A stretch of DNA of 55,793 nucleotides, taken from the NCBI GenBank assembly GCA_900318465.1, contig ONKQ01000016.1, positions 1-55,793 of the forward strand, read 5' to 3'. How positions within the stretch are numbered: the first letter of the stretch is position 1; each line of letters begins with the position of its first letter. The DNA is from an uncultured Bacteroidales bacterium (GTDB taxonomy: Bacteria > Bacteroidota > Bacteroidia > Bacteroidales > F082). Below are positions 7,979 to 16,667 of this stretch, one piece after another. Under the pieces are notes generated by a model that saw only the letters and a program-made list of their open reading frames with translations, did no database searches and had not been told where the DNA came from. The position numbers and the translations under genes are program-made.

Positions 7979-9095
7979 ATGATTACCCAAGACCAACTTA
8001 AAGACTTATGTAAGAGGATTGATGCCTTGAGGAGGTATCTTTGACGTCGATAGACGTACCATCGAAGCACAGGAATTAGACGAAAAGACCCAAGACCCGC
8101 AGTTTTGGGCCGACCCCAAAGCCGCCGAAGCCACAATGAAAAAGGTGCGAGAGGTGAAAGGCTGGCTCAACGGCTACAAGGAAGCCTCTGATGCCTACAA
8201 CGACCTCGCTGTGCTGTTCGACTTCGCCAAGGAAGGCGAAGCCACCGAGGAGGAAGTGGACGAGCAATACAACGCGGCCATCCAAATTGTGGAGAATTTG
8301 GAGTTCAAGAATATGCTTCGCGAGGAAGCCGACCCGATGAGCGCAGTGCTGAAAATCAACGCGGGCGCGGGCGGCACCGAAGCCCAAGATTGGGCACAGA
8401 TGCTGATGCGTATGTATATGCGCTACGCCGAAAACCACAAATACAAACTTACCATCTCGAACCTTTTGGAGGCCGACGACGCTGGTATCAAGCAGGTGAC
8501 GATGAAGATCGAGGGCGACTATGCATACGGCTACCTGAAAGGAGAAAACGGCGTTCACCGTCTGGTGCGCGTCAGCCCATACAACGCCCAAGGCAAGCGA
8601 ATGACTTCCTTTGCCTCGGTGTTCGTCACTCCGCTTGTCGACGACACGATCGAGATTGTGGTCGAGCAGTCGCGTTTGTCGTGGGACACCTTCCGCAGCG
8701 GCGGTGCAGGCGGCCAAAACGTGAACAAGGTGGAGTCAGGAGTGCGTTTGCGCTACCAATACAAAGACCCCTACACGGGCGAGGAAGAGGAAATCCTTAT
8801 CGAAAACACCGAAACCCGTGACCAGCCCAAGAACCGAGAGAACGCCTTGCGCCTCCTGAAGTCGCAACTCTACGACCGCGAGATGCGCCACCGTATGGAA
8901 GAGCAGAACAAAATCGAGGCGGGCAAGCTGAAGATTGAATGGGGCAGCCAAATTCGCAGCTACGTATTCGACGACCGCCGCGTAAAAGACCATCGCACCA
9001 ACTACCAAACATCTGATGTCCAAAGTGTTATGGATGGAAATATTGATGCTTTTTTGAAGGCATATTTGATGGAATTTGGTGGGAAGAAGGAATAA
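7979..9095 (+). CDS. prfB: Peptide chain release factor 2, with programmed +1 frameshift
   Basis: Release factor 2 reads UGA and UAA stops and triggers peptide release. The gene starts at ATG 7979, runs 21 codons to an in-frame TGA at 8042-8044, and continues in the +1 frame from GAC at 8043 to the stop at 9095, giving about 371 residues, normal for the family. The slippery site has all known parts: AGGAGG, then TAT, CTT and TGAC, so RF2 shortage raises frameshifting and synthesis (autoregulation known from this family). The GGAGGQ catalytic loop is present at about residues 240-245. The stop-recognition tripeptide, SPF in most RF2 proteins, reads SPY here. An annotation starting at ATG 8136 would miss the N-terminus. 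Confidence 0.95.
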
Positions 9096-9103
9096 ACTAA
9101 GGA

Positions 9104-9134
9104 TTTTTGGTACGGAATTTGCAAAATAGGTTTC
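9104..9134 (+). promoter_or_regulatory. Possible promoter of the PepSY-like gene
   Basis: TTTTTGG at 9104-9110 and TAGGTTTC at 9127-9134 (seven of eight positions of TAnnTTTG) are 16 bases apart, 40 bases before the ATG at 9174. The match is imperfect. Confidence 0.3.
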
Positions 9135-9173
9135 ATTTACCATATTATTATTAACACACAAAATCAACTAAAA

Positions 9174-9602
9174 ATGAAGAAATTAGGCATTATTACAGCA
9201 TTTGTCGCCATTCTTTGCTTTGGCATGACTTCGGCGATGGCGCAAAACAACAACAGCAACCCGGAAATCACCAAGTTTGTTGGGCAGTATTTTCCCCAGG
9301 CCAACATCCTTTTGGTGAACGCTGAATGGGACGAGTACGAAGTGAGGCTGAGCGACGGCACACAAATCGACTTTACTCGCAAGCCCGAATGGAAAAAAAT
9401 CGACTGCGAACATTCCAACGTCTATACAAGTGTTCCCGCAGAACTCGTCCCGACACAAATTGCCTCATACGTGAGCAGTAATTTTGCCGGCGCTGAAGTC
9501 ATCAAAATTGATAGGGACCGCAGGGATTGGGAAATCGAGTTGAACAACGGCATTGAAGTCAAGTTCAACAAAAAATTTGCTGTGATCGAAATCGGTGATT
9601 AA
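9174..9602 (+). CDS. PepSY-like (DUF2874) periplasmic protein
   Basis: A 142-residue exported protein. Residues 1-23 are a clear signal peptide (MKKLGIITAFVAILCFGM, then SAMAQ). The mature part holds two copies of a PepSY-like fold: each has a helix with FVGQYFP or YVSSNFAG, followed by a strand pair such as EYEVRLSDGTQIDF or DWEIELNNGIEVKF. This is the pattern of the Bacteroidetes DUF2874 family, labelled 'putative beta-lactamase-inhibitor-like, PepSY-like'; the name describes the fold, not a shown activity. It is a single-gene unit between prfB and a strong terminator. Confidence 0.85.
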   Translation: MKKLGIITAFVAILCFGMTSAMAQNNNSNPEITKFVGQYFPQANILLVNAEWDEYEVRLSDGTQIDFTRKPEWKKIDCEHSNVYTSVPAELVPTQIASYVSSNFAGAEVIKIDRDRRDWEIELNNGIEVKFNKKFAVIEIGD

Positions 9603-9635
9603 GCTTGATTGCTTGATTTCAAATGAATTATGACA

Positions 9636-9665
9636 AAAACGGACGACCGAAAGGCCGTCCGTTTT
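9636..9665. terminator. Bidirectional terminator with GAAA tetraloop
   Basis: A perfect 10-base stem AAAACGGACG (9636-9645) and CGTCCGTTTT (9656-9665), with an inner CC/GG pair closed by a GAAA tetraloop. It separates the convergent PepSY-like gene and ftsZ, and ends in T runs on both strands. Confidence 0.85.
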
Positions 9666-9693
9666 CGCATCAAGTAGTTTGCAAAGATAAAGT

Positions 9694-11370
9694 TCAGTCC
9701 ACGTTGTCGTGGAGGAAAGAGTTTTGTCCGCATATACCGCTTCCCGAGGCTGAGTAATGCGACAGGTCGTTGTCGGCTTCGCTGTTGATGTCGACGTCGC
9801 GGCGCAGGTAGGCGGGCTGGTTCTCAAGGGTTTCCAAGCCTCGTGCTGTGCGATAGTTCATGCTCAGGGCACGGAGGCGTTGCTTGCGTAGCTCTTCCTT
9901 CGGGTCGGTCTCCTTGGCTTTCTTGGCCTCAAGGACGGCGACTTCTTGGGCAGCCTTTGCTGTGACTTCCTCCTGCGTCATGATGCGTGAGGTGATTTCA
10001 AAGCCTTCGTCGTCGTTGCTTTGGTGGAAGGGGTTGTCGAAGATGCGCACCACAGGCTTCTCGTCCTCGCGCGGAATAAAGGTTGTCCTTTCGGGTTCGG
10101 GCGTGAAAGAAGGCGTGTTTTCCACAATCAACGGCTCGTCTTCAATGGGTTCTGGTAAGCTTTCTTCAGTGTCGAAGAGGTTGTGGATAACGCGCTCTTC
10201 TGGCAAAGGTTGCGGCTTGGTCGCTGGTTCGGCAGGCGTTTCGTTGACGATGGGTTCGGGTGTGGTTTCGGGCACGACGGTTTCAACTGGCTTTTCTTCC
10301 TTCACTTCGCCGCCAAGGGTGTGAACCGTTTTCTTCACTTCGGTCTTGGGTTCGATGCCTTGCACGGGCTTGTTGACCATTACATTGGGTCTTGGCTCGT
10401 GGTTGAAACCTGTGGCTATAAGGGTGACGCTGATGGCGTTCCCGAGGCTCTCGTCGGTGCCATTTCCCCAAATGACGTCGGAGTTGTTGCCGCAGGCGGT
10501 CTGTGCGATTTCAAGGATTTCGTCCACCTCGTCCAACGACACCTCATCGGTGCCGGAAGTGATGTAAAGCAGGATGTTCTTCGCACCTTCGATGTTGGAG
10601 TCGTTGAGCAGGGGAGAGTGGATGGCGGCGCGGATGGCTTTCTCGGCGCGACCTTCGCCCTCGGCAATACCGGAGCCCATGATGGCTTTGCCGCTGTCTT
10701 TCATCACTGTGGTGACATCTTCGAAGTCGACGTTGACGTAACCCGGCACAGTGATGATTTCGGCAATGCCTTTGGCGGCGGTGCCCAACACGTCGTCGGC
10801 CTTGCGGAAGGCTTCGGAGAGCTTCAGGTCGCCGTATTGGTCGCGCAGCTTGTCGGTGCTGATAAGGATGAGCGTGTCGACGCATTTCTTCAGCTCGTCG
10901 ATGCCCGACAGTGCCTGCATCTTGCGGCGGCGGCCCTCACGTTCCATGGGCAAGGTGACGATGCCGACGGTGAGGATGCCTTTGTCCTTCGCAAGTTTGG
11001 CGATGACGGGAGTGGCACCGGTGCCAGTGCCACCGCCCATTCCAGCGGTGACGAAGAGCATTTTTGTGTTTTCGTCAAGGAGTTTCTCGATTTCGTCCTT
11101 GCTCATCTCGGCGGCTTCACGCCCTTTGGCGGGGTCGTTGCCGGCACCGAGGTCGCGCTGGCCGAGGTGAAGTTTGGTCTTCACGTTGCTTTTCATCAAG
11201 GCCTGATAGTCGGTGTTGCAGAGGATGAAGTCGACGCCTTGTATGCCTTCCTCCATCATGTGGTTGACGGCATTGCCACCACCTCCGCCCACGCCGATGA
11301 CCTTGATGTAGTTGGGCATCTCGGTCCCCACAGGCTTGAACAATTCGTTGTTATCGTATTGGTTTTCCAT
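9694..11370 (-). CDS. ftsZ: Cell division GTPase FtsZ with long C-terminal linker
   Basis: The tubulin-like GTPase that forms the division ring. The N-terminal GTPase core is complete: GVGGGGGNAVN at 26-36 and the tubulin signature GGGTGTG at 112-118. At 558 residues it is much longer than E. coli FtsZ (383): after the core (ending near 330) there is a ~200-residue linker rich in Pro, Glu, Thr and Val, then a basic segment (RKQRLRALSMNYR). The very C-terminus NSFLHDNVD matches the conserved tail of Bacteroidetes FtsZ that binds FtsA. It is the last gene of the dcw operon, 11 bases after ftsA, followed by a strong terminator. Confidence 0.98.
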   Translation of the reverse strand: MENQYDNNELFKPVGTEMPNYIKVIGVGGGGGNAVNHMMEEGIQGVDFILCNTDYQALMKSNVKTKLHLGQRDLGAGNDPAKGREAAEMSKDEIEKLLDENTKMLFVTAGMGGGTGTGATPVIAKLAKDKGILTVGIVTLPMEREGRRRKMQALSGIDELKKCVDTLILISTDKLRDQYGDLKLSEAFRKADDVLGTAAKGIAEIITVPGYVNVDFEDVTTVMKDSGKAIMGSGIAEGEGRAEKAIRAAIHSPLLNDSNIEGAKNILLYITSGTDEVSLDEVDEILEIAQTACGNNSDVIWGNGTDESLGNAISVTLIATGFNHEPRPNVMVNKPVQGIEPKTEVKKTVHTLGGEVKEEKPVETVVPETTPEPIVNETPAEPATKPQPLPEERVIHNLFDTEESLPEPIEDEPLIVENTPSFTPEPERTTFIPREDEKPVVRIFDNPFHQSNDDEGFEITSRIMTQEEVTAKAAQEVAVLEAKKAKETDPKEELRKQRLRALSMNYRTARGLETLENQPAYLRRDVDINSEADNDLSHYSASGSGICGQNSFLHDNVD

Positions 11371-11381
11371 ATCTTGTTGTT

Positions 11382-12722
11382 TTATTTGATGTTGTCGGGT
11401 TTGAAAAGCTCTGAGAGGCGGGTGATGATTTTCTTGCCGAAGCCGAAATCCTCATCGTCTTCCGTTTTTCCTTCAACGGATGTTTCAATTTCAACAGTCT
11501 CAACGAGTTGCTTCTTCATCTTTTTCTCGTCTTCCTTTGCCTTTTGGGCGAGGCGCAGACGCTCGTCGTGGTCCATGCGGCCTAAGGTTTCGATGACAAG
11601 TCCGATACCGGTCGAATACATCGGGTTGACCATGTCTTTCGGCGTGCCTTGGGCGAGGTGCTCGTCGGGATGCCCGATGCGCACTTCCATGCCGGTGCTG
11701 AACTCGGCCAACTGCTGGATGTGTTTCATCATGGCGCCGCCGCCCGTCAGCACGATGCCGGCAATGAGTTTGTTGTCGGAGCGGGCCTTCTGGATTTCCA
11801 TGTTTACCAACTCGAAGATTTCCTCAAGACGGCTCTGGATGATGCTGGCCAAATTCTTAAAAGAAATTTCCTTGGCGGCATGGCCCTTGATTCCGGGGAT
11901 GGAAACCACCTCGTCGTCGCGGTTCTTTTCGGCAAGGGCTGAACCGAACTTCACTTTCACCTCTTCGGCGTAGTGGCGGATGATGGAGCAGCCCGCACAG
12001 ATGTCTTCCGTGATGATGTTGCCACCAAAGGGAATGACTGCGGTGTGTTGTATCTTGTTTTCCTTGAAAATGGCGATGTCGGTGGTGCCGCCTCCGATGT
12101 CGACGAGCACGACGCCGGCTTCCTTCTCCTCTTCGTCAAGCACGGCCTGAGCGGAGGCGATGGGTTCCAGAATCATGTAGTCCATGGCGAGGCCTGCGTT
12201 CTCGATGCACTTCACGATGTTTTTCGCTGCCGAGGTCTGGCCGATGATGACGTGGAAGTTGGCTTCAATTTTGCTGCCGAGCATACCCACGGGGTTGTTG
12301 GCCTGCTCGCCGTCGACGTAGGTGTCTTGCCTGATGATGTCGATGATTTCCTCACCGGGCATCATGTTGATTTTGTAGGTGTCGTTGCGCAGCTCTTCTA
12401 ATTCGGCCTCGGTGATTTCGGTTTCGCGGTTGTCGCGCATCAATACGCCGCGATGTTGCAGGCTCTTGATGTGAGAACCAGCGATGCCTACGCTGACGCG
12501 GTTGATTTCGACGCCCGACTGGTCGGAGGCCTGCTGTACGGCGTGCTTAATGGCGTCGACGGTTTCAAAAATATTCGTGACTACGCCACGTTTCACTCCT
12601 GTCGATACGGTTTTGCCGTATCCGAGGATTTCGATTTTGTTGTTCTCTGTCTTGCGGCCCACAATGCAGGCCACTTTGGTTGTGCCGATGTCTAATCCGA
12701 CGATGATTTTTCCTTCGTTCAT
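11382..12722 (-). CDS. ftsA: Cell division protein FtsA
   Basis: The actin-like membrane tether for FtsZ. The 446 residues show the phosphate-binding loops of the actin/Hsp70 fold: GLDIGTTKVACIVG at 9-22 and VDIGGGTTDIAIF at about 205-217, with the adenosine loop GGGAMMKHIQ at about 324-333. The last ~20 residues (GKKIITRLSELFKPDN) form the expected amphipathic membrane-targeting helix. The length is slightly above E. coli FtsA (420). It lies between ftsQ (4-base gap) and ftsZ (11-base gap) in the order conserved in bacteria. Confidence 0.97.
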   Translation of the reverse strand: MNEGKIIVGLDIGTTKVACIVGRKTENNKIEILGYGKTVSTGVKRGVVTNIFETVDAIKHAVQQASDQSGVEINRVSVGIAGSHIKSLQHRGVLMRDNRETEITEAELEELRNDTYKINMMPGEEIIDIIRQDTYVDGEQANNPVGMLGSKIEANFHVIIGQTSAAKNIVKCIENAGLAMDYMILEPIASAQAVLDEEEKEAGVVLVDIGGGTTDIAIFKENKIQHTAVIPFGGNIITEDICAGCSIIRHYAEEVKVKFGSALAEKNRDDEVVSIPGIKGHAAKEISFKNLASIIQSRLEEIFELVNMEIQKARSDNKLIAGIVLTGGGAMMKHIQQLAEFSTGMEVRIGHPDEHLAQGTPKDMVNPMYSTGIGLVIETLGRMDHDERLRLAQKAKEDEKKMKKQLVETVEIETSVEGKTEDDEDFGFGKKIITRLSELFKPDNIK

Positions 12723-12726
12723 AACT

Positions 12727-13497
12727 TTATCTTTTTGTGCAAACTACTTGGTTTTTATACTTGAGATTGATGTTTTTCATGGTTTTGAGTTCTGCGCTGC
12801 CGGCCTTTTGCTTGATGAAGATTTCGGCACGGCGCAGCTTGTCGCTGATTTGGCAGGTGTCGCCGACAATGACCTGTGCGTCAATGTCTTTCACGACGAT
12901 GTCGAAACTGCCTTTTCCGTTGCGGTATACCTGCCCGATGCAGCTTTGCATGAAGGCGTTGCTACGGATGGCTTTGTAGAGGTGCAGAGCTTCGAAAAGG
13001 GCTTGGTCTTCTGTGATGGTGTCGTTCAGCGGATAGGAAGTGGAGTCGTTGCGAAGTGCGAAACTGCCGTTGGCAACGAGGACATAGGGTGTATAGAGAC
13101 GGTTGGTGGGAATGCTGATGCCGTCTTCGGTGAGATAGACCGAGCGACCGTTTTTGTCGAAAATGCGCAGCACGGGGTTGTATTCCTTGAGATTGATGCA
13201 AAGCGTACCGTCGAGGTCGACGTAGGACGTGCTGCTTTCAATCCACGGGTTGCTTTCTAAATGCCTTTGGATGGAAACCATGTTGATTGTACCGATGTTG
13301 GCTTGGCCGCGCAGGTTGTTGATGTCATCCAAAAGCAGTTGCTCCTTGATGAAACCGTTGTCGCCTTCACGCTCAATGTTCACCTTGATTGCCTTAATGG
13401 GCGAGGTAAGGTAGTTTTCGCGGGCAAAGACGAACAAGGCGACCAATGCCGCTGCGGAAATCACCCAGGCTACTATGCATAAAATCTTCTTTACCAT
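12727..13497 (-). CDS. ftsQ: Cell division protein FtsQ
   Basis: A 256-residue bitopic divisome protein. Residues 5-26 (ILCIVAWVISAAALVALFVFA) form the single membrane segment; the rest is periplasmic, starting with a POTRA-like region (SPIKAIKVNIE, then FIKEQLLLDDINNL). Sequence conservation in the family is low, so the call rests on topology, the VYLTEDG-type beta domain, and its position between murC and ftsA. It overlaps the end of murC by 7 bases. Family role: links early and late divisome proteins. Confidence 0.9.
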   Translation of the reverse strand: MVKKILCIVAWVISAAALVALFVFARENYLTSPIKAIKVNIEREGDNGFIKEQLLLDDINNLRGQANIGTINMVSIQRHLESNPWIESSTSYVDLDGTLCINLKEYNPVLRIFDKNGRSVYLTEDGISIPTNRLYTPYVLVANGSFALRNDSTSYPLNDTITEDQALFEALHLYKAIRSNAFMQSCIGQVYRNGKGSFDIVVKDIDAQVIVGDTCQISDKLRRAEIFIKQKAGSAELKTMKNINLKYKNQVVCTKR

Positions 13498-14831
13498 GTC
13501 GTTATCAGTTTTTCAAGGGGTTCAACAAAACGGTCGATGTCGCCTGCGCCCATCGTGACCAAAAGGTTGGGCTTCTCGTTGTCAATCAATGAAATAAGCT
13601 CTGATTTTGGGCAGCATTTCTTGTCGCCCAAATTCACTTTTTCGAGCAATGCCGCCGAGGTGATGCCTTCGATGGGATTCTCACGGGCGGGGTAGATGTC
13701 TAAAAGGATGAGCTCATCGGCTGCGCCCAAAATCTGCGCAAACTCATTCATGAAGTCACGGGTGCGCGAATAGAGGTGGGGCTGGAAGACGAGGGTTAGC
13801 TTTTTGTTGGGGAACGCGCTTCTCACGGCTTGCAAACAAGCCCTGATTTCTTCTGGATGGTGGGCGTAATCGTCTATATAGCAGTGGTTTTCGTTTTTTA
13901 CTCGGATGTCGAAACGACGCTTCACCCCTTTGAATGTTGCCAAAGCCTCAGCTATCTCAGTTGGTGCAATGCCGACCTGACGTGCCGCAACGAAAGCAGC
14001 CGTGGCGTTCAGCACATTGTGGCGGCCTGCCATCGGCAACCGTATCTCGGTCTTGTTGCCTTCACCGATAATCACGAAATCAGTGACACCGCCTTCTGAA
14101 GTGAGGATTTCGGCGCGATAGTCGTTGCCGTCGCCAAAACCGAAACGAAGGATGCCTTCGCCCTCTATTTCAAGGCCTTCTTTTACGATAAGCTGTTTTT
14201 CAGTCAGTTGTGCAAATTCGTTGAAGCTCTTCACCAAATGCTGACGGTCGCCGTAGATGTCCAAATGGTCGGCATCGATGGAATTGATGACGCTGATGTC
14301 GGGTTTCAGGCGAAGGAAGGAGCGGTCGAACTCGTCGGCCTCCACGACCAAGATGCTGTCATCGCCATTGCCGAACAACAGGTTGCTGTCGAAATTGTTG
14401 GCGATGCCCCCGATGAAAGCGGTGGTGTTGCGTCCACAGGTCTTGAGGATGTGGGCAGTCATGGCCGTGGTGGTGGTCTTGCCATGAGTGCCTGCTATGG
14501 CGAGTGTGAAATGTTGCTCCGAAATCTTCCCCAAAGCCTCTGAGCGTTTCATTATCAGTAGGTTGCGCTGACGCAGTGCTTCCCATTCTTGTAAGTCTTT
14601 CGGCACGGCGGGCGTGTAGATTACAAAATCAATGAGGGCAGGCAATAAAGCTGGATTGTCTTCATAATGGATCGCCATGCCCTCATTTTCAAGTTGACGG
14701 GTGAGCGGGGAAGGGGTGCGGTCGTAGCCGGCAATGGTGTAGCCCAGGCTATGGTAATACCGTGCCAAAGCACTCATTCCGATGCCGCCGATGCCCAAAA
14801 GGTAAATCGTATGTCCTTCTCCGTTTTTCAT
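13491..14831 (-). CDS. murC: UDP-N-acetylmuramate--L-alanine ligase MurC
   Basis: Adds L-Ala to UDP-MurNAc, the first stem-peptide step. The 446-residue protein has the three Mur ligase domains: UDP-binding GIGGIGMS at 13-20, ATP P-loop AGTHGKTTTT at 113-122, and a C-terminal domain with YDDYAHHPEE-type motif (IDDYAHHPEEIRA). It starts immediately after the ftsW stop. In most Bacteroidales operons murG lies between ftsW and murC; there is no room for it here. Confidence 0.97.
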   Translation of the reverse strand: MKNGEGHTIYLLGIGGIGMSALARYYHSLGYTIAGYDRTPSPLTRQLENEGMAIHYEDNPALLPALIDFVIYTPAVPKDLQEWEALRQRNLLIMKRSEALGKISEQHFTLAIAGTHGKTTTTAMTAHILKTCGRNTTAFIGGIANNFDSNLLFGNGDDSILVVEADEFDRSFLRLKPDISVINSIDADHLDIYGDRQHLVKSFNEFAQLTEKQLIVKEGLEIEGEGILRFGFGDGNDYRAEILTSEGGVTDFVIIGEGNKTEIRLPMAGRHNVLNATAAFVAARQVGIAPTEIAEALATFKGVKRRFDIRVKNENHCYIDDYAHHPEEIRACLQAVRSAFPNKKLTLVFQPHLYSRTRDFMNEFAQILGAADELILLDIYPARENPIEGITSAALLEKVNLGDKKCCPKSELISLIDNEKPNLLVTMGAGDIDRFVEPLEKLITTW

Positions 14832-16109
14832 TTATTCTGTTGTTGTAAGTTGTTGGTTTTCTTCAGTTATGGTAACCGCTTCAAGGGCTTCTTCTTCCAT
14901 TTCCATGTTGCGCGTCACGCTGAGTATCATGCCGATGATGATGCCTGTTGCCATCATGGAGGTGCCGCCCATGCTGACGAAGGGTAGCGGTTGTCCCGTC
15001 ACGGGCAGCAAGCCGATGGAAACGCCCATGTTGATCATGGCCTGCATGATGACCAAGAAACCCAAACCGAATGCAAGATAGGCGCCAAAGGTCAAGGGGC
15101 GTTTGAGCATGATGCGCAGCACTCGCGTGAACAGGATGATGTAGAGCATCAACACGAACAAGGCTCCGAAAATGCCGTATTCTTCGACGATGATGGCAAA
15201 GATGAAGTCGGAGTAGGGGTGGGGCAGGAAATTGCGTTGCTCGCTCTTGCCGGGTCCTTTGCCGAACACCGAACTTGTCGCGACGGCGATTTTGGCGTAG
15301 GTCTGCTGATAGTGGTGTTTGTCGAAAGGGTCGTATTCTTCATCCTTGCTTTCGCCCATGGCCTCGATGCGGTTGATCCAAGTGGCGATACGGGTCTGTT
15401 TTTCACGATATTCCGTAGGTTTCCCATCGACCACCATCTCTTGCTCGGCGGCGGTTTTTGCGTGTTTATTGCTGATGTTGGTGCGGATTACATCAAACGC
15501 GATATAGAGTCCAAGTCCCACCACGCCAATGCCCAAAATGGCGAGGATGTGTAGGAACTTGACACGTCCGATGAACAGCAATACCAAGCAAACCACCAAG
15601 AGGATGGCGGCTGTCGAGAGGTTTTCGGGGAAAATCAAGGCTGCCGTGAATAAGATGGGCAGGCCAAGCCAAAGGATGACATCCTTGAAATTCTGTAGAC
15701 GGTCGCGCATCATGACGAGTTGTCGCGCCAAATAGGTGATAAGGATGATTTTGGCCAACTCGCTCGGTTGGAACGAGAAGAACCCCAAATTGATGGTACG
15801 GTTGGCTTGGTTGAGGTTTTGCCCAAAGAGCAAAGTGTAGGCCAACAGCGCAAGGCAAGGGATGAGCAATAGCCAGGCGGCCTTGGCATAGTGCTGATAG
15901 TTGATGCGGTAGAAAATGAAGATCATCACAAAGCCGATGAGCAGTGTGCCGCCGTGTTTCAGCAGGACGCGTCCGGTGTTGCCACCGAAGTTGTTGACCG
16001 CCAAGGCACTCGATGCACTGTAAACCACTATCAGTGAGACGATGCCCAACAATAGGGCAACAATCCAGATGACCTTGTCGCCGCGCATTATTTTATTGAT
16101 GACGTTCAT
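14832..16109 (-). CDS. ftsW: Septal peptidoglycan polymerase FtsW (SEDS family)
   Basis: The SEDS-family glycosyltransferase that polymerises lipid II at the septum with FtsI. The 425 residues hold about ten membrane segments and the SEDS signature PVTGQPLPFVSMGGTS at about 366-381. The start at 16109 overlaps the end of the murD fragment by 17 bases; a second ATG seven codons in (MRGDKVIWIV) is an alternative. A large soluble loop around residues 205-280, rich in charged residues, sits between membrane segments, as expected for the long external loop. Confidence 0.95.
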   Translation of the reverse strand: MNVINKIMRGDKVIWIVALLLGIVSLIVVYSASSALAVNNFGGNTGRVLLKHGGTLLIGFVMIFIFYRINYQHYAKAAWLLLIPCLALLAYTLLFGQNLNQANRTINLGFFSFQPSELAKIILITYLARQLVMMRDRLQNFKDVILWLGLPILFTAALIFPENLSTAAILLVVCLVLLFIGRVKFLHILAILGIGVVGLGLYIAFDVIRTNISNKHAKTAAEQEMVVDGKPTEYREKQTRIATWINRIEAMGESKDEEYDPFDKHHYQQTYAKIAVATSSVFGKGPGKSEQRNFLPHPYSDFIFAIIVEEYGIFGALFVLMLYIILFTRVLRIMLKRPLTFGAYLAFGLGFLVIMQAMINMGVSIGLLPVTGQPLPFVSMGGTSMMATGIIIGMILSVTRNMEMEEEALEAVTITEENQQLTTTE

Positions 16110-16656
16110 TTTGCAAGGCTTTTACGGATTCAATGAAACGCTGGCCGCGCTTTTCAAAATTCTCTCTGCGGTTCTCGGAATGGCTGGCAGGCGAAAACAA
16201 CACAATGTCGTCCTTTTTGGCCAAAAGCGTGGCCACATTGACGGCTTCCTCAAGGCTCTTGGCCTCATAAATCTCGCCAACTGCTTTACTGAAGGCCTCT
16301 TTTATCCGCGAGTTGTCCTTTCCGATGCAGACCAAAGCCCTCACGTTTTCGCGCACGGATTTGCGCAATTCGCTGTAATCGGTGAGGGTGTCGTTGCCGC
16401 CGGCAATCCACACCACGGGCCGCACCAAGTTCTCCATCGTGAACCACGTGGCATTCACGTTCTCGGCTTTCGAATCGTCGTAATACATCACGTCGTCGAT
16501 GGTGGCCACGTATGCCTGCCGATGCCCGACGGTGTCCCAGTCGCTGAGGCTCCGCTTGATGTTTTCCTTGCGGATGTCCAAAATCATGGCGTTGAGGCTT
16601 TGGGCCATGCTTTCCGAACTGTGTCTCGAGTTAGTCAATGTTTCTAAATATGTCAT
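16093..16656 (-). CDS. murD: MurD C-terminal-domain-only protein (truncated murD)
   Basis: These 187 residues match only the third domain of MurD, the ligase that adds D-Glu. Preserved: DDSKAENVNATW (60-71, family DDSKATN) and WIAGG (83-87). The segment that reads SPACASxDxF.NFE.RG in normal MurD is SPASHSENRRENFEKRG at 155-171, so several substrate-side residues differ. The UDP-binding domain and the ATP P-loop domain, about 270 residues, are missing; the ORF starts 11 bases after mraY. It has no stops or frameshifts, so it is either a recent in-frame deletion, a domain kept for another use, or an assembly error. It cannot be an active ligase alone. Confidence 0.8.
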   Translation of the reverse strand: MTYLETLTNSRHSSESMAQSLNAMILDIRKENIKRSLSDWDTVGHRQAYVATIDDVMYYDDSKAENVNATWFTMENLVRPVVWIAGGNDTLTDYSELRKSVRENVRALVCIGKDNSRIKEAFSKAVGEIYEAKSLEEAVNVATLLAKKDDIVLFSPASHSENRRENFEKRGQRFIESVKALQNERHQ

Positions 16657-16667
16657 AAGGATTCGAT

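Noticed and set aside
10183-11973. 596-residue plus-strand open frame across ftsZ/ftsA
   Set aside because: It is the antisense shadow of GC-rich ftsZ and ftsA, with a composition (His, Val, Asp, Phe) typical of such shadows.
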